A program made the translations under genes and the position numbers. The notes under the pieces are model-generated. The model was not told the DNA's origin and did no database searches. It saw only the letters and a program-made list of their open reading frames with translations. This document shows, in pieces, positions 63,759 to 64,000 of a DNA stretch of 64,000 bases. Positions within the stretch are counted from its first letter, which is position 1; each line of letters begins with the position of its first letter. This stretch comes from an uncultured Lutibacter sp. (GTDB lineage: Bacteria; Bacteroidota; Bacteroidia; Flavobacteriales; Flavobacteriaceae), in NCBI RefSeq assembly GCF_947495725.1, contig NZ_CANLZZ010000001.1, positions 248,001-312,000 on the forward strand, in the 5' to 3' direction.

Positions 63759-64000
63759 ATGAAAAAAAATACTGTTTTATTTATAGGCTTTTTAGTTATT
63801 TGTTTCTCCTTAAAAGCACAAAGTGATTTTAGTTCACCATATTCGCTGTATGGATTAGGTCAAGAAAATTCGAATTATTTTGGTGGCTTATCAGCATTAG
63901 GAAATACTGGAATTGCATACACATCACCTAATTCAATCAATAAATCTAATCCTGCTTCATTAAGTTCTATTGCAACAAATTCCTTTTTATATGAAATTGG
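63759..64000 (+). CDS. Outer-membrane protein, partial (5' end only)
   Basis: From ATG 63759 the frame gives a signal peptide (MKKNTVLFIGFLVICFSLKA) and then QSDFSSPYSLYGLGQENSNY, SALGNTGIAYTSPNSINKSN and PASLSSIATNSFLYEI to the right edge. The SPYSxYGLG and NPASLSSI patterns are typical of Bacteroidota FadL-like or unnamed outer-membrane transport proteins. It begins 6 bases after the DUF4270 stop, so it is co-transcribed. Only about 80 residues are visible, so the family is provisional. Confidence 0.65.
   Translation, partial: MKKNTVLFIGFLVICFSLKAQSDFSSPYSLYGLGQENSNYFGGLSALGNTGIAYTSPNSINKSNPASLSSIATNSFLYEI

Overview
The window is AT-rich and reads as a marine member of the Flavobacteriaceae (Bacteroidota). 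The signs are SusC/SusD pairs, many lipoproteins with an ISC/SC-type lipobox, DUF4270, DUF1800/DUF1501 and DUF4402 families, a LytTR system, and promoter -7 boxes of the TAnnTTTG type. No species is assigned.

Region 1 (1-3.9 kb, minus strand) is a chaperone-usher-like surface fibre cluster: a DUF4402 subunit, a PapD-like chaperone, a second subunit, and an outer-membrane usher-like protein that runs off the left edge. Region 2 (4.3-28.0 kb, minus strand) is a complete laminarin-type polysaccharide utilisation locus (PUL). It has a membrane-anchored propeller/Y_Y_Y/LuxR regulator, SusC, SusD, a SusE-position binding lipoprotein with a duplicated module, and a PKD-GH16 laminarinase. A terminator follows, and then GH30, a sugar-porter MFS, a cytoplasmic GH149 beta-1,3-glucan phosphorylase, GH3, GH17, a GPH symporter and a clan GH-A lipoprotein. 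Surface enzymes would cut and debranch beta-1,3/1,6-glucan, SusCD would import oligomers, and GH3 and GH149 would finish them to glucose and glucose-1-phosphate.

Region 3 (about 29.5-51.0 kb) is the most interesting part: an integrative island inserted in the initiator tRNA-fMet gene. A 45-bp direct repeat of the tRNA 3' half lies at 29525-29569 and again inside the intact tRNA at 50991-51035. A tyrosine recombinase is next to the tRNA. Near-identical 20-bp arm-like repeat pairs lie just inside both ends. The cargo is a compact second PUL: SusC, SusD, a binding lipoprotein, GH2, a TPR-TM-LuxR regulator, GH117, GH16, DUF1080, a secreted VOC protein and a divergent GH117 paralogue. The GH117 and agarase/porphyranase-like GH16 point to agar-type red-algal galactan. 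A motif ATAAAAACTGAACA (core ACTGAACA) occurs eight times in exactly the three regulatory intergenic regions of this cargo and is proposed as the island's own operator. Outside the left att repeat lie an integrase start remnant, a tRNA-type terminator hairpin and a decayed GH3 gene. This indicates an older element at the same site.

Region 4 (51.2-64 kb) looks like ordinary chromosome: DUF1800/DUF1501, Era, a choice-of-anchor-I lipoprotein, a small membrane protein, Der, a LytTR response regulator with its LytS-like kinase, and a kelch / outer-membrane barrel / DUF4270 / outer-membrane protein cluster cut by the right edge.

All family calls come from reading motifs and layout by eye. No database search was run.
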